Shown: positions 15,178-24,393 of the stretch, piece by piece
Position numbering within the stretch: the first letter of the stretch is position 1
How the letters are laid out: the number at the start of each line of letters is the position of its first letter
Origin: DATFTE01 sp963802575
Lineage (GTDB): Bacteria; Acidobacteriota; Terriglobia; Terriglobales; Acidobacteriaceae
Direction of reading: 5' to 3'
NCBI GenBank assembly: GCA_963802575.1
Contig: CAWDJF010000008.1
Location: forward strand, 372,001-436,000
Length of the DNA stretch: 64,000 nucleotides
The notes under the pieces: generated by a model
Seen by the model: only the letters and a program-made list of their open reading frames with translations
The model's database searches: none
What the model was told of the DNA's origin: nothing
Program-made: the position numbers and the translations under genes

Positions 15178-16058
15178 TGGAACCTGAAGTTCCGGAGATC
15201 CCCAAAAGGCGCAAGGAAGATCAGACTCCGAGAAGGCTGCGTAAAGGTTTGTACATCCTGCCTTCGCTATTCACGACCGCCAACATCGCGGCGGGATATT
15301 ACGCCATCTTGCAGGTGACCCACGCCACGGTGACCGAGCCCTGGCACTTCGATAACGCTGCCAAGGCGATCGGATTTGCGGTCTTGTTCGATGGCCTCGA
15401 CGGACGCATTGCGCGCCTGACCAAAACCAGCAGCGATTTCGGGAAAGAATTGGACTCTCTGGCAGATGTGATTACGTTCGGAGTTGCTCCCGCCATGCTG
15501 GGATGGATGTGGGGCTTCCGCATGTTGCGGGCGTTCTCGACGGCGGAGATTGCGAGCCGGGTGGTGCAACTGGGAGCGATTGCCAGCTTTCTTTTTCTGA
15601 TGGCTGGAGCCAGCCGGTTGGCGAGGTTCAACATCACCAGCAATCCACAGCCGTCGAACCCGGGGCCTCCGGGCAAGAAGTACTTCGTGGGTATGCCGAT
15701 TCCGGCAGGTGCGGGTGTGATCGCCGCTGTAGTGCATTTTTCCCGGGGCGAGCCGCTTGAATCCTGGTACACGTCGATTGTCTGGATGCTGCTGATGATG
15801 ACGGTTGGTTATCTGATGGTGAGCACGTGGCGCTTCTACAGTTTCAAAGACATTGATTTCCGTGCCCGCCAGCCGTTCCAACTCATCGTCCTGTTTGGCG
15901 GGCTGTTTGCCGCGATCTGGTATTTCTCGGAATGGGTGCTGTTTGGGATTGCTGTGCTTTATATGGCGTCGGGAGTACTTTGGCGCCTGCAGTGGATTTT
16001 CCGAAGGAAGGGTAGCCCGCCGCCTCCGGCTTATAAGGAAGCATCGCAAACTTCATGA
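15177..16058 (+). CDS. pssA: CDP-diacylglycerol-serine O-phosphatidyltransferase
   Basis: A 293-residue integral membrane CDP-alcohol phosphatidyltransferase that condenses CDP-diacylglycerol with serine. The catalytic motif is complete: DGLDGRIARL followed by SSDFGKELDSLAD, giving the D-G-x2-A-R-x8-G-x3-D-x3-D pattern. About 7-8 hydrophobic helices follow. It directly precedes the psd product in phosphatidylethanolamine synthesis. The stop overlaps the next start as ATGA. Confidence 0.94.
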   Translation: MEPEVPEIPKRRKEDQTPRRLRKGLYILPSLFTTANIAAGYYAILQVTHATVTEPWHFDNAAKAIGFAVLFDGLDGRIARLTKTSSDFGKELDSLADVITFGVAPAMLGWMWGFRMLRAFSTAEIASRVVQLGAIASFLFLMAGASRLARFNITSNPQPSNPGPPGKKYFVGMPIPAGAGVIAAVVHFSRGEPLESWYTSIVWMLLMMTVGYLMVSTWRFYSFKDIDFRARQPFQLIVLFGGLFAAIWYFSEWVLFGIAVLYMASGVLWRLQWIFRRKGSPPPPAYKEASQTS

Positions 16059-17128
16059 AGGCCAATATAAAACCGTCTGCTGCGAACGAAGTGCAGCGCG
16101 CTGGAAATTTCTATCGCCTGGCCATTGTGGGCGCAGGTTCGCTCAAAGGGAAGGAAATTGCGGAGGTCCTCGGCGACCGCAACTTCCCCTCGATCGACGT
16201 CAAACTGCTGGACGACGACGATGCTCTCGGCCAACTGGAAACGTTAGGCGATGAAGTGACCTTCATCCAGAACGTGCGCTCGGAGCAGTTCGAGAACATC
16301 GATTTCACCTTTTTCGCCTCTGACCAGGATTGCACGCGGAAGAACTGGAAGACCGCTCGCAAAGCGGGCAGCGCGCTGGTCGACCTTTCGTACGCTTTGG
16401 AAGATGAACCGGATGCTGTGGTGCGTTCTCCGTGGGTGGAGCGCCAACTGGGGCAAACGATTCGTCCCGAGTTGCAGCCTGGGCCATCGGTTGTCGCGCA
16501 TCCTGCGGCGGTCGTGCTGGCGCTGCTTTTACTGCGGGCGCAGAAGGTGGGCAAGATCAGGCACGCAGTTGCCAACGTGTTCGAACCGGTTTCGGAGCAT
16601 GGGCAAAAAGGAATGGACGAGTTGCACGAGCAGACCGTGAATCTGCTCTCGTTCCAGCAGTTACCGAAGAACGTTTTCGATACGCAGGTGGCCTTCAACA
16701 TGGTTGCGCGTTACGGAGAACATTCCGCTCCGGCTCTGTCGACGGTGCAGGATCGCATACTCAGGCACTATCGTGCGATCGCGGGAAGCGATGCTACCTT
16801 GCCGTCGGTGTTGCTGGTGCAGGCGCCGATCTTCCATGGACATGCGTTCTCGTTGCATGTCGAACTGCAGCAAGCTGTTGATATTGCGAATGTCTTTGAG
16901 GCGTTGGCGGGAGAGCACGTTACGGTGACTCACGGTGCCGATGATTCTCCCAGCAATGTGAACGCGGCGGGGCAGGCCGACATCCTAGTCTCGGCCGTTC
17001 CCGATGCGAATGACAGCAATAGTTTCTGGTTATGGGCGGCCTCTGACAATCTGCGCATTGCAGCTTCGACCGCCGTGGAATGCGCGGAAACCATGGCGGC
17101 GACGCGTCCCAAAGGCAAAATTCAATGA
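16055..17128 (+). CDS. Aspartate-semialdehyde dehydrogenase paralogue lacking the catalytic Cys (Usg-like)
   Basis: A 357-residue protein of the Asd/ArgC superfamily: an NAD(P)-binding start (RLAIVGAGSLKGKEIAEVL) and a dimerisation domain with QVAFNMVARYG, VQAPIFHGHAF and a C-terminal SDNLRIAAS. In true Asd enzymes a catalytic Cys follows an Asn (NC); here the equivalent stretch reads VVAHPAAVVLALL with no Cys. E. coli Usg-1 is also an Asd paralogue without that Cys. Dehydrogenase activity is therefore unlikely; the role is unknown. It lies inside the psd-pssA-lptE-holA operon with ATGA overlaps at both ends. Confidence 0.82.
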   Translation: MKANIKPSAANEVQRAGNFYRLAIVGAGSLKGKEIAEVLGDRNFPSIDVKLLDDDDALGQLETLGDEVTFIQNVRSEQFENIDFTFFASDQDCTRKNWKTARKAGSALVDLSYALEDEPDAVVRSPWVERQLGQTIRPELQPGPSVVAHPAAVVLALLLLRAQKVGKIRHAVANVFEPVSEHGQKGMDELHEQTVNLLSFQQLPKNVFDTQVAFNMVARYGEHSAPALSTVQDRILRHYRAIAGSDATLPSVLLVQAPIFHGHAFSLHVELQQAVDIANVFEALAGEHVTVTHGADDSPSNVNAAGQADILVSAVPDANDSNSFWLWAASDNLRIAASTAVECAETMAATRPKGKIQ

Positions 17129-17637
17129 AGAGGTGGGCGTGGCTGACGCTGTTGCTGGTCAGCACGGGCTGCGGTTATCACACTGCCGGCCGCGGGGTTA
17201 CCCTTCCTGATAACGTCAAGACGATTGCCGTCCCCGGCTTCGTCAACGATACTCGGACTTATAAGATTGAACAGAGGTTAACTGCAGCGGTGGTGCGCGA
17301 GATGGTGACGCGCACGCATTACCATATCCTGAATGAGACGGACACCGGCGCAGACGCCACTCTGCGAGGAGAGGTGCTTTCGAGCAGCGCCTCGCCGCTG
17401 ACTTACGATTCGCAGACGGGCCGCGCGGCCAGCGTACTGGTTACCGTGAGCATGAAGGTTTCTCTTACCGACAAATCGGGCAAGGTTCTGTATCGGAATC
17501 CAGCTTATCTTTTCCGCGAGCAATACCAGGTCTCGCGTGAGGTGACCAGCTTCTTTGAGGAAGACTCACCGGCGCTCGAGCGGTTGTCGCAGGATTTCGC
17601 GCGCACTTTGGTGTCGAACATTCTGGAGGGCTTCTGA
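17125..17637 (+). CDS. lptE: LPS-assembly lipoprotein LptE
   Basis: A 170-residue outer-membrane lipoprotein that plugs LptD during lipopolysaccharide insertion. The signal peptide ends in the lipobox LVSTGC, followed directly by GYHTAGRG and then TIAVPGFVNDT, EQRLTAAVVREM and an LFREQYQVSRE region, as in LptE. The ATG at 17125 overlaps the previous stop (ATGA), and its own stop overlaps the holA start (TGATG). An lptE-holA order is common in diderm bacteria. Its presence implies an LPS-type outer membrane. Confidence 0.9.
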   Translation: MKRWAWLTLLLVSTGCGYHTAGRGVTLPDNVKTIAVPGFVNDTRTYKIEQRLTAAVVREMVTRTHYHILNETDTGADATLRGEVLSSSASPLTYDSQTGRAASVLVTVSMKVSLTDKSGKVLYRNPAYLFREQYQVSREVTSFFEEDSPALERLSQDFARTLVSNILEGF

Positions 17638-18761
17638 TGCGGGCGTTCGCGCAGGCCGACCGGTTTGTCTCCGAAGTGCAGAACCGGAAGTTGCGTCCCG
17701 CATATGTGTTCGTGGGAGATGAGGTGTTCTTCCGCAAACGCTGCCGCGAAGCTATCATCGAACATCTTGTTCCAGCTGACCTGCGGGATTTCAGTCTGTT
17801 CGAATTCGATCTCGCGGAAACCGATCTCAGCGAAATCCTAGACCGCGCACGGACGCCTTCCCTGATGGCCCCATTCCAGGTTTTTTTCGTGCGCGGGGTG
17901 AAGAACCTGTTTGGCCGGGGATCGAATGACGAGAAGCTCGCGGCCATCGAGGCTTATTGCAAAGATCCGAATCCTGATGCTGTGCTGATTTTTGTCGCCG
18001 ACCACATCAGCATTCCCGCCGATGCCCGCCGCATGGACATGACGGATAAAGACCGTTATGAGCGCATCCGCGAGACTCTTGGGGAGTATTGCGCGATCGT
18101 CGAACTGGCGCGAGTGGAAGAGGGCGAAGCGGTGCGTTGGATCGGCGAATACGGCGCGACCCGCGATGTAAAGATCGATCCCGACGCCGCACGCGAATTG
18201 GTGGATGCTCTCGGCGGCGACATGATGATGGTGTCGAACGAGCTCGAGAAGTTGATTCTCTATGTCGGCGAGAAGAAGCGCATCACGCTGGGCGATGTCG
18301 AGACCATGGTGCTGGCTGCCAAGCAGAGATCGCTCTATGAACTGACCGACGCGATTTCTTCGAAGGACCGGGTGCGCGCGCTCGAAATGCTGGATGCGAT
18401 GCTGAGCACGGGCGATGGAGATGAAGCTGCGATCGGACATCTCTATATGCTAGCCAAGACCTTCCGGCAGATGCTGGTGATTCTGGAACGTAACGTCCGC
18501 GATCAACGCATGCTGTGGGCAGCGCTCTGGCAAGGCTTTCGCGTGCCTCCGTTTGCCGCGGATGACATCATCAAGCAAGCGCGCCGCTACAAGTCGAAGC
18601 GCGAGCTGACGCGGGCGATCAGGCTGGTGGCGAAGACCGACCTTGCCTTGCGCTCGAATCCTCCGACGAAACGGCTGGTGCTGGAGAAACTAGTTCTCGA
18701 TCTAACGGCCGAGCCGAAAGAAGATGTGCCGGGCTGGGAGCAGGAAGAGCTGCCGGTTTGA
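17637..18761 (+). CDS. holA: DNA polymerase III delta subunit HolA
   Basis: A 374-residue clamp-loader subunit that opens the beta clamp. An AAA-like N-terminal part (PAYVFVGDEVFFRKRCREAI, LMAPFQVFFVRG) is followed by the helical middle (MMMVSNELEKLILYVG, LYELTDAI) and the C-terminal collar domain (LYMLAKTFRQMLVI). Length and order are normal. It is the last gene of the psd operon; a heptamer array follows 10 bp after the stop. Confidence 0.92.
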   Translation: MRAFAQADRFVSEVQNRKLRPAYVFVGDEVFFRKRCREAIIEHLVPADLRDFSLFEFDLAETDLSEILDRARTPSLMAPFQVFFVRGVKNLFGRGSNDEKLAAIEAYCKDPNPDAVLIFVADHISIPADARRMDMTDKDRYERIRETLGEYCAIVELARVEEGEAVRWIGEYGATRDVKIDPDAARELVDALGGDMMMVSNELEKLILYVGEKKRITLGDVETMVLAAKQRSLYELTDAISSKDRVRALEMLDAMLSTGDGDEAAIGHLYMLAKTFRQMLVILERNVRDQRMLWAALWQGFRVPPFAADDIIKQARRYKSKRELTRAIRLVAKTDLALRSNPPTKRLVLEKLVLDLTAEPKEDVPGWEQEELPV

Positions 18762-18771
18762 GAGGAAGCTT

Positions 18772-18799
18772 TTAGCTCTAAGCCTTTAGCACTTAGCTT
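18772..18799 (+). repeat. Heptamer array (TTAGCNN type)
   Basis: TTAGCTC, TAAGCCT, TTAGCAC, TTAGCTT. Its last bases overlap the TTG start of the next gene. Same unit family as the arrays at 38426 and 38790. Confidence 0.78.
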
Positions 18800-19220
18800 G
18801 AACAAATTGCTAACATCCCGGCCCCGAATATTCGTTGCCGCAGTTGTGACTGCGTTTCTGCTTGTCCTAAGCATCCGAAGACGGTTTCTTTTTACACCGA
18901 CAACTAAAGTCTGGCTGCTGCCCATGGTTTTCATGTTGCATGGATGGCCCCTAGCGGTGGCGAATGCGGTGTTCTACGCGTATTTGTGCTGGCTGGGGTT
19001 GCAATTTGCTCGTGCAACCCGAGGAGAAGAGCGCCTGTTTATTGTTGGGTGGTTCGTCGGGCTTTTGATCTGGCCTATCAAGATGCTCTGGCCACGGTCG
19101 GCAACGGCAGTTGGCTACGTTAGTACGATCGGATTGCTGGCGGCTTTGATCGCAGCATCGAAACTGTTGATCCGCCCTACGAACGGGGATGTCTTCCTGG
19201 AAAGAAAAGGCGGTCTCTAG
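18798..19220 (+). CDS. Small integral membrane protein
   Basis: A 140-residue hydrophobic protein with four likely helices (VAAVVTAFLLVL; VWLLPMVFMLHG to YAYLCWLGL; LFIVGWFVGLLIWPI; VSTIGLLAALIAAS). No family is recognised. The only start near the N-terminus is TTG at 18798, formed by the last heptamer of a TTAGC array, so the start is weakly supported. Its 3' end overlaps the 5' end of the N-acetyltransferase reading frame. Confidence 0.55.
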   Translation: MNKLLTSRPRIFVAAVVTAFLLVLSIRRRFLFTPTTKVWLLPMVFMLHGWPLAVANAVFYAYLCWLGLQFARATRGEERLFIVGWFVGLLIWPIKMLWPRSATAVGYVSTIGLLAALIAASKLLIRPTNGDVFLERKGGL

Positions 19221-19986
19221 GGTGCAACGTCATTCATTTGACGTTTCAGCTTATCTTACGCGAATCGCCTATTCAGGCAGCCAAGAGGCGTCGGTCGAAA
19301 CCCTTCGCTTGCTTCATCGCGCACATTTGCTCACCGTTCCGTTTGAAAATCTGGATATCGGACTCAAGCGTGAGATTCCTTGCGACGAGAACGCCGCGAT
19401 CCGCAAGATTGTGGAGCGCAAGCGCGGCGGATTCTGCTATGAGATGAACGGAGCGTTCGCGGCCCTGCTGCGGGGACTGGGATTCCAAGTCACACTCCTG
19501 TCCGCCCGCGTTGCTCGCGAGGATGGCGGTGAAGGACCAGAGTTCGATCACCTCACCTTACGAGTTGACTTGGACGAGCCTTGGCTGGCCGATGTCGGCT
19601 TCGGCGAATCGTTTCTGGATCCTTTGCGCCTGAAAGTCGATATTGAGCAAGAGCAGGACAGCAAGGTTTTCCGTCTGGTGGAGGAAGGCGAACGGATTCA
19701 GTTGCAAATGCGCAAACCGGGAGAAGCATGGAAGAACCAATATTCGTTTACCCAGACGCCGCGGCGATTGGAAGACTTCGCGTCGATGTGCCGCTACCAT
19801 CAGACTTCTCCGGAATCGCACTTCACGCGGAATAGAATCTGCACGCGAGCGACCGAGGATGGCCGTGTCACCCTCGCGGACTACAAGCTGATTGTGACTC
19901 GCAACGGAAAGCGCGAAGAAAGCATGTTGGGGTCGGAAGCAGAGTGGCGAGAGGCTTTGAATCGGCGCTTCGGGGTTGTGCTTTAG
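19189..19986 (+). CDS. nat: Arylamine N-acetyltransferase
   Basis: A 265-residue NAT that transfers acetyl from acetyl-CoA to arylamines or arylhydrazines. The catalytic triad is present: Cys in KRGGFCYEMNG, His in EFDHLTLRV and Asp in LADVGFGE. LLTVPFENLDIGL near the N-terminus is also conserved. The ATG at 19189 overlaps the upstream gene; GTG at 19222 is a plausible alternative just after it. The gene ends just before a GC-rich repeat and a terminator shared with rpsT. Confidence 0.92.
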   Translation: MSSWKEKAVSRVQRHSFDVSAYLTRIAYSGSQEASVETLRLLHRAHLLTVPFENLDIGLKREIPCDENAAIRKIVERKRGGFCYEMNGAFAALLRGLGFQVTLLSARVAREDGGEGPEFDHLTLRVDLDEPWLADVGFGESFLDPLRLKVDIEQEQDSKVFRLVEEGERIQLQMRKPGEAWKNQYSFTQTPRRLEDFASMCRYHQTSPESHFTRNRICTRATEDGRVTLADYKLIVTRNGKREESMLGSEAEWREALNRRFGVVL

Positions 19987-20004
19987 CGGGGACCAACGTG
20001 GCCC

Positions 20005-20022
20005 GCGGGACGCCGGCGCTAC
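20005..20022 (-). repeat. GC-rich interspersed repeat, copy 2
   Basis: Exact reverse complement of the first 18 bases at 3147. It lies between the convergent 3' ends of nat and rpsT. Confidence 0.8.
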
Positions 20023-20026
20023 TAAT

Positions 20027-20052
20027 AAAGGCAGGCTCAAGACCTGCCCTTT
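20027..20052. terminator. Bidirectional terminator between nat and rpsT
   Basis: AAAGGCAGG, 7-nt loop, CCTGCCCTTT: a stem with one bulge, AAA on one side and TTT on the other, between two convergent genes. Confidence 0.7.
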
Positions 20053-20074
20053 CTGAAAGCTGATGGCTGACAGC

Positions 20075-20338
20075 CTACTTCATCGCCGTCAGGCGCTTGC
20101 TCAGGCGGGCTTTGTAGCGCGAGGCGGTGTTCTCGTGGATTACGCCCTTCTGGATTGCCTTGTCGAGCGCAGAGACGGTGAGCCGGAAGCTCTTCTCGGC
20201 GGCCGGCTTGTCGGCCTTGGTTAGGCTTTCGCGGAATTCGCGCAGCGTGCTGCGCAGGCGCGAACGGTTGGCCTTGTTGCGGGCGGTGCGCTTCTCGGTC
20301 TGACGGGCGCGTTTCAGCGCCGAAAAATGATTCGCCAT
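20075..20338 (-). CDS. rpsT: 30S ribosomal protein S20
   Basis: An 87-residue basic helical protein that binds 16S rRNA. The MANHFSALKRARQTEKRTARN start, SRLRSTLRE and the late KGVIHENTASRYKARL block are diagnostic. GAAGG lies about 10 nt before the ATG. It is divergent from the Ycf46-like ATPase gene and shares a terminator with nat. Confidence 0.96.
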   Translation of the reverse strand: MANHFSALKRARQTEKRTARNKANRSRLRSTLREFRESLTKADKPAAEKSFRLTVSALDKAIQKGVIHENTASRYKARLSKRLTAMK

Positions 20339-20430
20339 GTCTGGACTATTACCTTCGTTTCTCTAGATAGATGTTCCGGTGGGTACCGAATACGTTATTT
20401 TACGGGAGTAACTCACGGCAGGTCAAATAC

Positions 20431-22006
20431 ATGGCGGACGCCCTCGAGCGGCTGAAAATCCTGGTCGATTCTTCGACCCCCATCGTGGTGCTCGAAACCG
20501 TGGAAGAGATGCGGGCCGTCCGCATGGTGCGGGCCGCGTGTTCGGCGCTGAATCTGGCCACTTTCGAGTGGAGCATTGCCAGCGGACTGGTGCGATCCGG
20601 TAGCGATGTGGGCTCTCTTGTCCCCGATTCTCATCTCAGCACGCCTCAGGACCCAACTGATTCGCAGGCGATCTATAACAGCCGTGAACCGGCGCAGATG
20701 CTGGGAAACCTGGAGTCGATTTCGCTCGAAGCCGCCTTTATTCTCAAGGACTTCCACCGGCATATGGACGATCCGGTTGTGGTTCGCCGCCTGCGCGATG
20801 TGGGCCAGAAATTCTCACGAAATCGCCGGACGGTCATCATCACCGCGCCTTCGATTACGATTCCGCCTGAACTGGGTAGCCTGGTCGAGTTCCTCGAGTT
20901 GCCGTTGCCGGATAAAGCTCGGCTGCGCCAGATCATCGACGAAATGATTGTGCGGGTGGGTAAGACGCATACGCTGAAACGAACGCTGGATGGACCCGGA
21001 CTCGATGCTCTCGCCGGCAACCTGCGTGGTCTCACGGAAGAAGAGGCGGAGCGTGCCGTCTCCCAGGCACTGGTCACGCGCTACGGGGTGACGCCAGAGA
21101 TTGTGACGGACGTGCTCCAGGCGAAGAAAGACATGCTCAAGCGCTCAGAGATGCTGGATTTCATCGAGGTCTCGGATACGTTGGCCGGCGTCGGCGGATT
21201 CGAGAACTTGAAGCGCTGGTTGAAGCAGCGGCAGGGAACCTGGGAAGACGCGGCCCGCGAGTACGGGCTGGAGCCTCCGCGAGGCGTCATCATTCTGGGA
21301 GTTCAGGGATGCGGCAAGAGCATGTGCGCCCGCGCGATCGCCGGGGAATGGAAGCATTCCACTGGTGAAGTTCGATACCGCGGCCATCTACGATAAGTAC
21401 ATCGGAGAAACTGAGAAACGTATTCAGAAGGTCTTTCAAGTGGCAGAAGAATTGGCTCCCTGCGTGTTGTGGATCGATGAGCTGGAGAAAGTCTTCGCGG
21501 GAAGTGGAGCGGATTCGGCCTCAGTCGACGCCGGCGTCTCGTCGCGCTTGTTGGCTTCGTTCTTGTCCTGGATGCAGGATCGTAAGGCTGCAGTATTCGT
21601 TGCAGCCACGTGCAATAACGTTACGGCATTGCCGCCGGAATTGATCCGAAAAGGTCGATTCGACGAACTGTTCTTCGTAGACCTGCCGAACCAGTCTGAG
21701 CGCAAGCAGATTTTCTCGATCCAGTTGGCCCGGCGGAGGCGGAATCCGGCGGATTTCAATCTCGAGCAGGTTGCAGCCGTTGCGCGCGGATACTCTGGCG
21801 CCGAGATTGATGCGGCGGTGCAAACTGCGATGTACGCTGCGTACTCAAACAAGCAGCCTTTGAGCACGCAAGGCCTCATCGACGCGTTGAAGTCAACAGT
21901 CCCGCTCTCCACCACCCGGGCGGAAGAGATTCAGCAGTTGCGCGAGTGGGCACAGAACCGATCGGTGCCAGCCTCGGTGCCGGACGCAAAGGGTGAAGGC
22001 GCTTAG
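20431..22006 (+). pseudogene. Ycf46-like AAA+ ATPase, disrupted by one inserted base
   Basis: About 525 residues if the frame is restored. The N-terminal domain (LKILVDSSTPIVVLETVEE) resembles the non-catalytic part of cyanobacterial Ycf46. The AAA module follows: Walker A GVQGCGKSMCARAIAGEWK, then in the next frame PLVKFDTAAIYDKYIGETEKR, Walker B VLWIDELEK, sensor 1 AATCNN and an arginine-finger region (RKGRFDELFF). One extra base (a T at about 21357) shifts the frame and would stop the first part at 21396. Both halves are otherwise intact with no decay, so a sequence error is as likely as a real mutation. The role of the family is poorly known. Confidence 0.85.
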
Positions 22007-22482
22007 GCGGCGGATTTCCGCGGATAACTTCCGGTGATCTTGCGAACGAAGCCGTGCATGCGATGAACCGTTCCTGTCTCCGGCAAAAACATAAAGGGAC
22101 ACTCGCCGGGCACGACATCGATCCCTTGCTCCTGACAAAACTGAATCGCCTGAGAACTGATGGCACGTTTGCCATGGGATCGGTACATCCATACGCTCTT
22201 GATACCGGCTTCCGCGCAATCGTGCACCACGGCTTCGGTCACTTTGGGGGAAGTCATCAGCAATGCGGCTTCGAGCGGAGGCTGCACGTCCTGCAAGCGA
22301 GCGAAACAGCGTCGTGCATGGAGTTCCTGGGCCTGAGGATTAATGGGAACCATGTCGTACCCATGGCGGCAGAATTCTTCAAAGAGTTTGGCGCTGAAGT
22401 CTGAGGGATTGCGCGAGGTTCCGACCATGGCAATCCGCTTGTGGGCGAGAAAGTCCAGTATGGTTCTGAGAGACGTCTTCAT
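22003..22482 (-). CDS. CoA-binding (YccU-like) protein
   Basis: A 159-residue Rossmann-fold protein of the CoA_binding_2 group. VGTSRNPSDFSAKLFEEFCRHGYDMVPINP and the later AVVHDCAEAGIKSVWM segment are typical. The family binds CoA, but its physiological role is undefined. GCAAGGAG lies 6 nt before the ATG. Its 3' end overlaps the end of the AAA ATPase gene by 4 bp, convergently. Confidence 0.85.
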   Translation of the reverse strand: MKTSLRTILDFLAHKRIAMVGTSRNPSDFSAKLFEEFCRHGYDMVPINPQAQELHARRCFARLQDVQPPLEAALLMTSPKVTEAVVHDCAEAGIKSVWMYRSHGKRAISSQAIQFCQEQGIDVVPGECPFMFLPETGTVHRMHGFVRKITGSYPRKSAA

Positions 22483-22761
22483 GGCAACTCCTTGCTTGCA
22501 GCCGACTACTCAGTACTTTCCCCTCGTGCGGGCGAAGCCTCTGTGATGCGTGGCACATAACCATGTTTGTCGGCGTCCGGGACGATGAAAATTCCCGTAA
22601 AACCCCCTGCCATTGACTCCCATCTAAGGCCGGGGTAGGCTTACGTCAATGGTTGTTGCTTGCACCTCGGTGACGAGCATTCCGGCTGGTTCCATCTCCA
22701 GACAGAAGAATGGTTTGCGCTCCGGCGGCGTTCATTCCGGGGCAACGAGTGTTTATGGCTC

Positions 22762-22780
22762 GACAGCCGAGGCGGCTGTC
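22762..22780. repeat. Palindromic repeat in the coA-binding/phoH gap
   Basis: GACAGCCG, AGG, CGGCTGTC: perfect 8-bp stem with no T-run. The rest of the 320-bp gap from 22483 to 22803 holds no gene that I can support. Confidence 0.65.
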
Positions 22781-22803
22781 CCACACGTGCTTCGAAAATT
22801 TGA

Positions 22804-23856
22804 ATGAAGAAAAGCATCGAACTTAGCCCCAACATCGAGACCTTGTTTGGCACGCGCGACGAAAACCTGCACGTGCTCGAAGATGGCCTGAATGTCGCCA
22901 TCGATCTGCGATCGGATTCCATTGAACTCGACGGCGCCGCGCGCGATGTGGCACGCGCCGAGCAGGTCTTCACCGATTATGAACAGCTGCAACGCGCGGG
23001 TCACGTCTTCAACAACGGCGACCTGAACACGATGCTGCGGGTGCTGATCACCGATCCCAAGACTACCTTGAAGGGGTTGGCGGAAGCTGGGAAGCAGCGC
23101 GGCTTCGGACGGCGCACGGTGCAGCCGAAGAGCGTCAACCAGCGTCGTTATCTCGAAGCCATCGAGAATCACGACATGGTGTTCGGCATCGGCCCGGCGG
23201 GTACGGGAAAAACTTATCTCGCGGTGGCGATGGCGATCTCTGCGCTGCTGGCGAAGCGCGTCAACCGCATCATTCTGGCGCGCCCGGCGGTGGAGGCGGG
23301 AGAGCGGCTGGGCTTTTTGCCCGGAACCTTGCAGGACAAGATTGATCCCTACCTGCGCCCGCTTTACGACGCACTGTACGACATGGTCGATCCCGAAAAG
23401 GTCGACCGCTATCTGGAGAAGAACGTCATCGAGATCGCCCCCATTGCTTTTATGCGCGGGCGCACCTTGAACGATTCCTTTGTGATTCTCGACGAGGCCC
23501 AGAACACGACCTCGGAACAGATGAAGATGTTTGTTACTCGCCTGGGATTTAACTCCAAGGCAGTGATCACAGGGGATGTGACGCAGATTGACTTGCCGAA
23601 TGCGCGGCGTAGTGGGTTGCTCGAGGCAGTGGATATCCTGAAGAGTGTTCAGGGCCTCACCTTCGTCTACTTTGACGAGGCGGATGTTGTCCGCCATCAC
23701 CTCGTCCAGCGCATCATCCGCGCCTATGACGAGCACAAGAACCGCGTGGCGGATTCGCAACTTTCTCTATTGGAGTCGAAGGGCGGGGTTAATGGAAAGA
23801 CGGCCAGCGCTTCTGCGCGCTCCGAGAAGGCTGAGGCCGCGGATTCCAACGAATAA
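22804..23856 (+). CDS. phoH: PhoH-family ATPase
   Basis: A 350-residue PhoH-like P-loop ATPase. A KH-like N-terminal region is followed by Walker A GPAGTGKTYLA, ILARPAVEAGERLGFLPG, Walker B FVILDEAQNTT and TGDVTQIDLP, all diagnostic. PhoH-like proteins are predicted RNA-acting helicase/ATPases and sit beside ybeY in many genomes, as here. The C-terminal tail is Ala/Ser/Lys-rich and probably disordered. The order phoH-ybeY-corC-era is a widely conserved RNA-processing and ribosome-maturation cluster. Confidence 0.93.
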   Translation: MKKSIELSPNIETLFGTRDENLHVLEDGLNVAIDLRSDSIELDGAARDVARAEQVFTDYEQLQRAGHVFNNGDLNTMLRVLITDPKTTLKGLAEAGKQRGFGRRTVQPKSVNQRRYLEAIENHDMVFGIGPAGTGKTYLAVAMAISALLAKRVNRIILARPAVEAGERLGFLPGTLQDKIDPYLRPLYDALYDMVDPEKVDRYLEKNVIEIAPIAFMRGRTLNDSFVILDEAQNTTSEQMKMFVTRLGFNSKAVITGDVTQIDLPNARRSGLLEAVDILKSVQGLTFVYFDEADVVRHHLVQRIIRAYDEHKNRVADSQLSLLESKGGVNGKTASASARSEKAEAADSNE

Positions 23857-23928
23857 AGCGGGTGGAATTGCACGCGAGGGCGCCACGAATGGGCCCTCCT
23901 CTCTATTTTGGAGACGGCGAGAGCGAAC

Positions 23929-24393
23929 GTGGTAATTCTCCGCAAACGCGTCTCGGGCCTCAGCGAGGCGATGCTGTCACGTTTCGTGACGCGGGCCAGT
24001 CGCGCGGTCCGGCTGCGGGGCACGGTGAATGTGCTGGTAACCACCAGCCAGGAGTTGCGGGCGCTAAACCGCCGTTTTCGCAAGAAAGACAAAACCACCG
24101 ACGTGCTATCGTTTCCCCCGATGTTTGAGCAGGGTTTTGCAGGGGATATTGCCATCTCCGCTGATATAGCCGCGCGCAACGCTAAGCAACTCGGGCACAC
24201 TGCTGCCGCGGAGGTTAAGATTCTCGTCCTTCACGGGGCGCTGCACCTGGCGGGATATGATCACGAGAGCGATAAGGGTGAAATGGCGCGGGTGGAGCGG
24301 CGTTTACGGAAGACTCTAGCCTTGCCATTAGGACTCATTGAGCGAAATGTGCCGAGCAAAGCTTCGAAAGACGGCCGAGGGCGTGGACGATGA
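23929..24393 (+). CDS. ybeY: Endoribonuclease YbeY
   Basis: A 154-residue metal-dependent endonuclease for 16S rRNA 3'-end maturation and ribosome quality control. The zinc site HGALHLAGYDHE and the upstream KDKTTDVLSFP segment are diagnostic. GTG at 23929 is chosen because GAGAG lies about 6 nt upstream; TTG at 23908 is an alternative that would add 7 residues. The stop overlaps the next start as ATGA. Confidence 0.9.
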   Translation: MVILRKRVSGLSEAMLSRFVTRASRAVRLRGTVNVLVTTSQELRALNRRFRKKDKTTDVLSFPPMFEQGFAGDIAISADIAARNAKQLGHTAAAEVKILVLHGALHLAGYDHESDKGEMARVERRLRKTLALPLGLIERNVPSKASKDGRGRGR

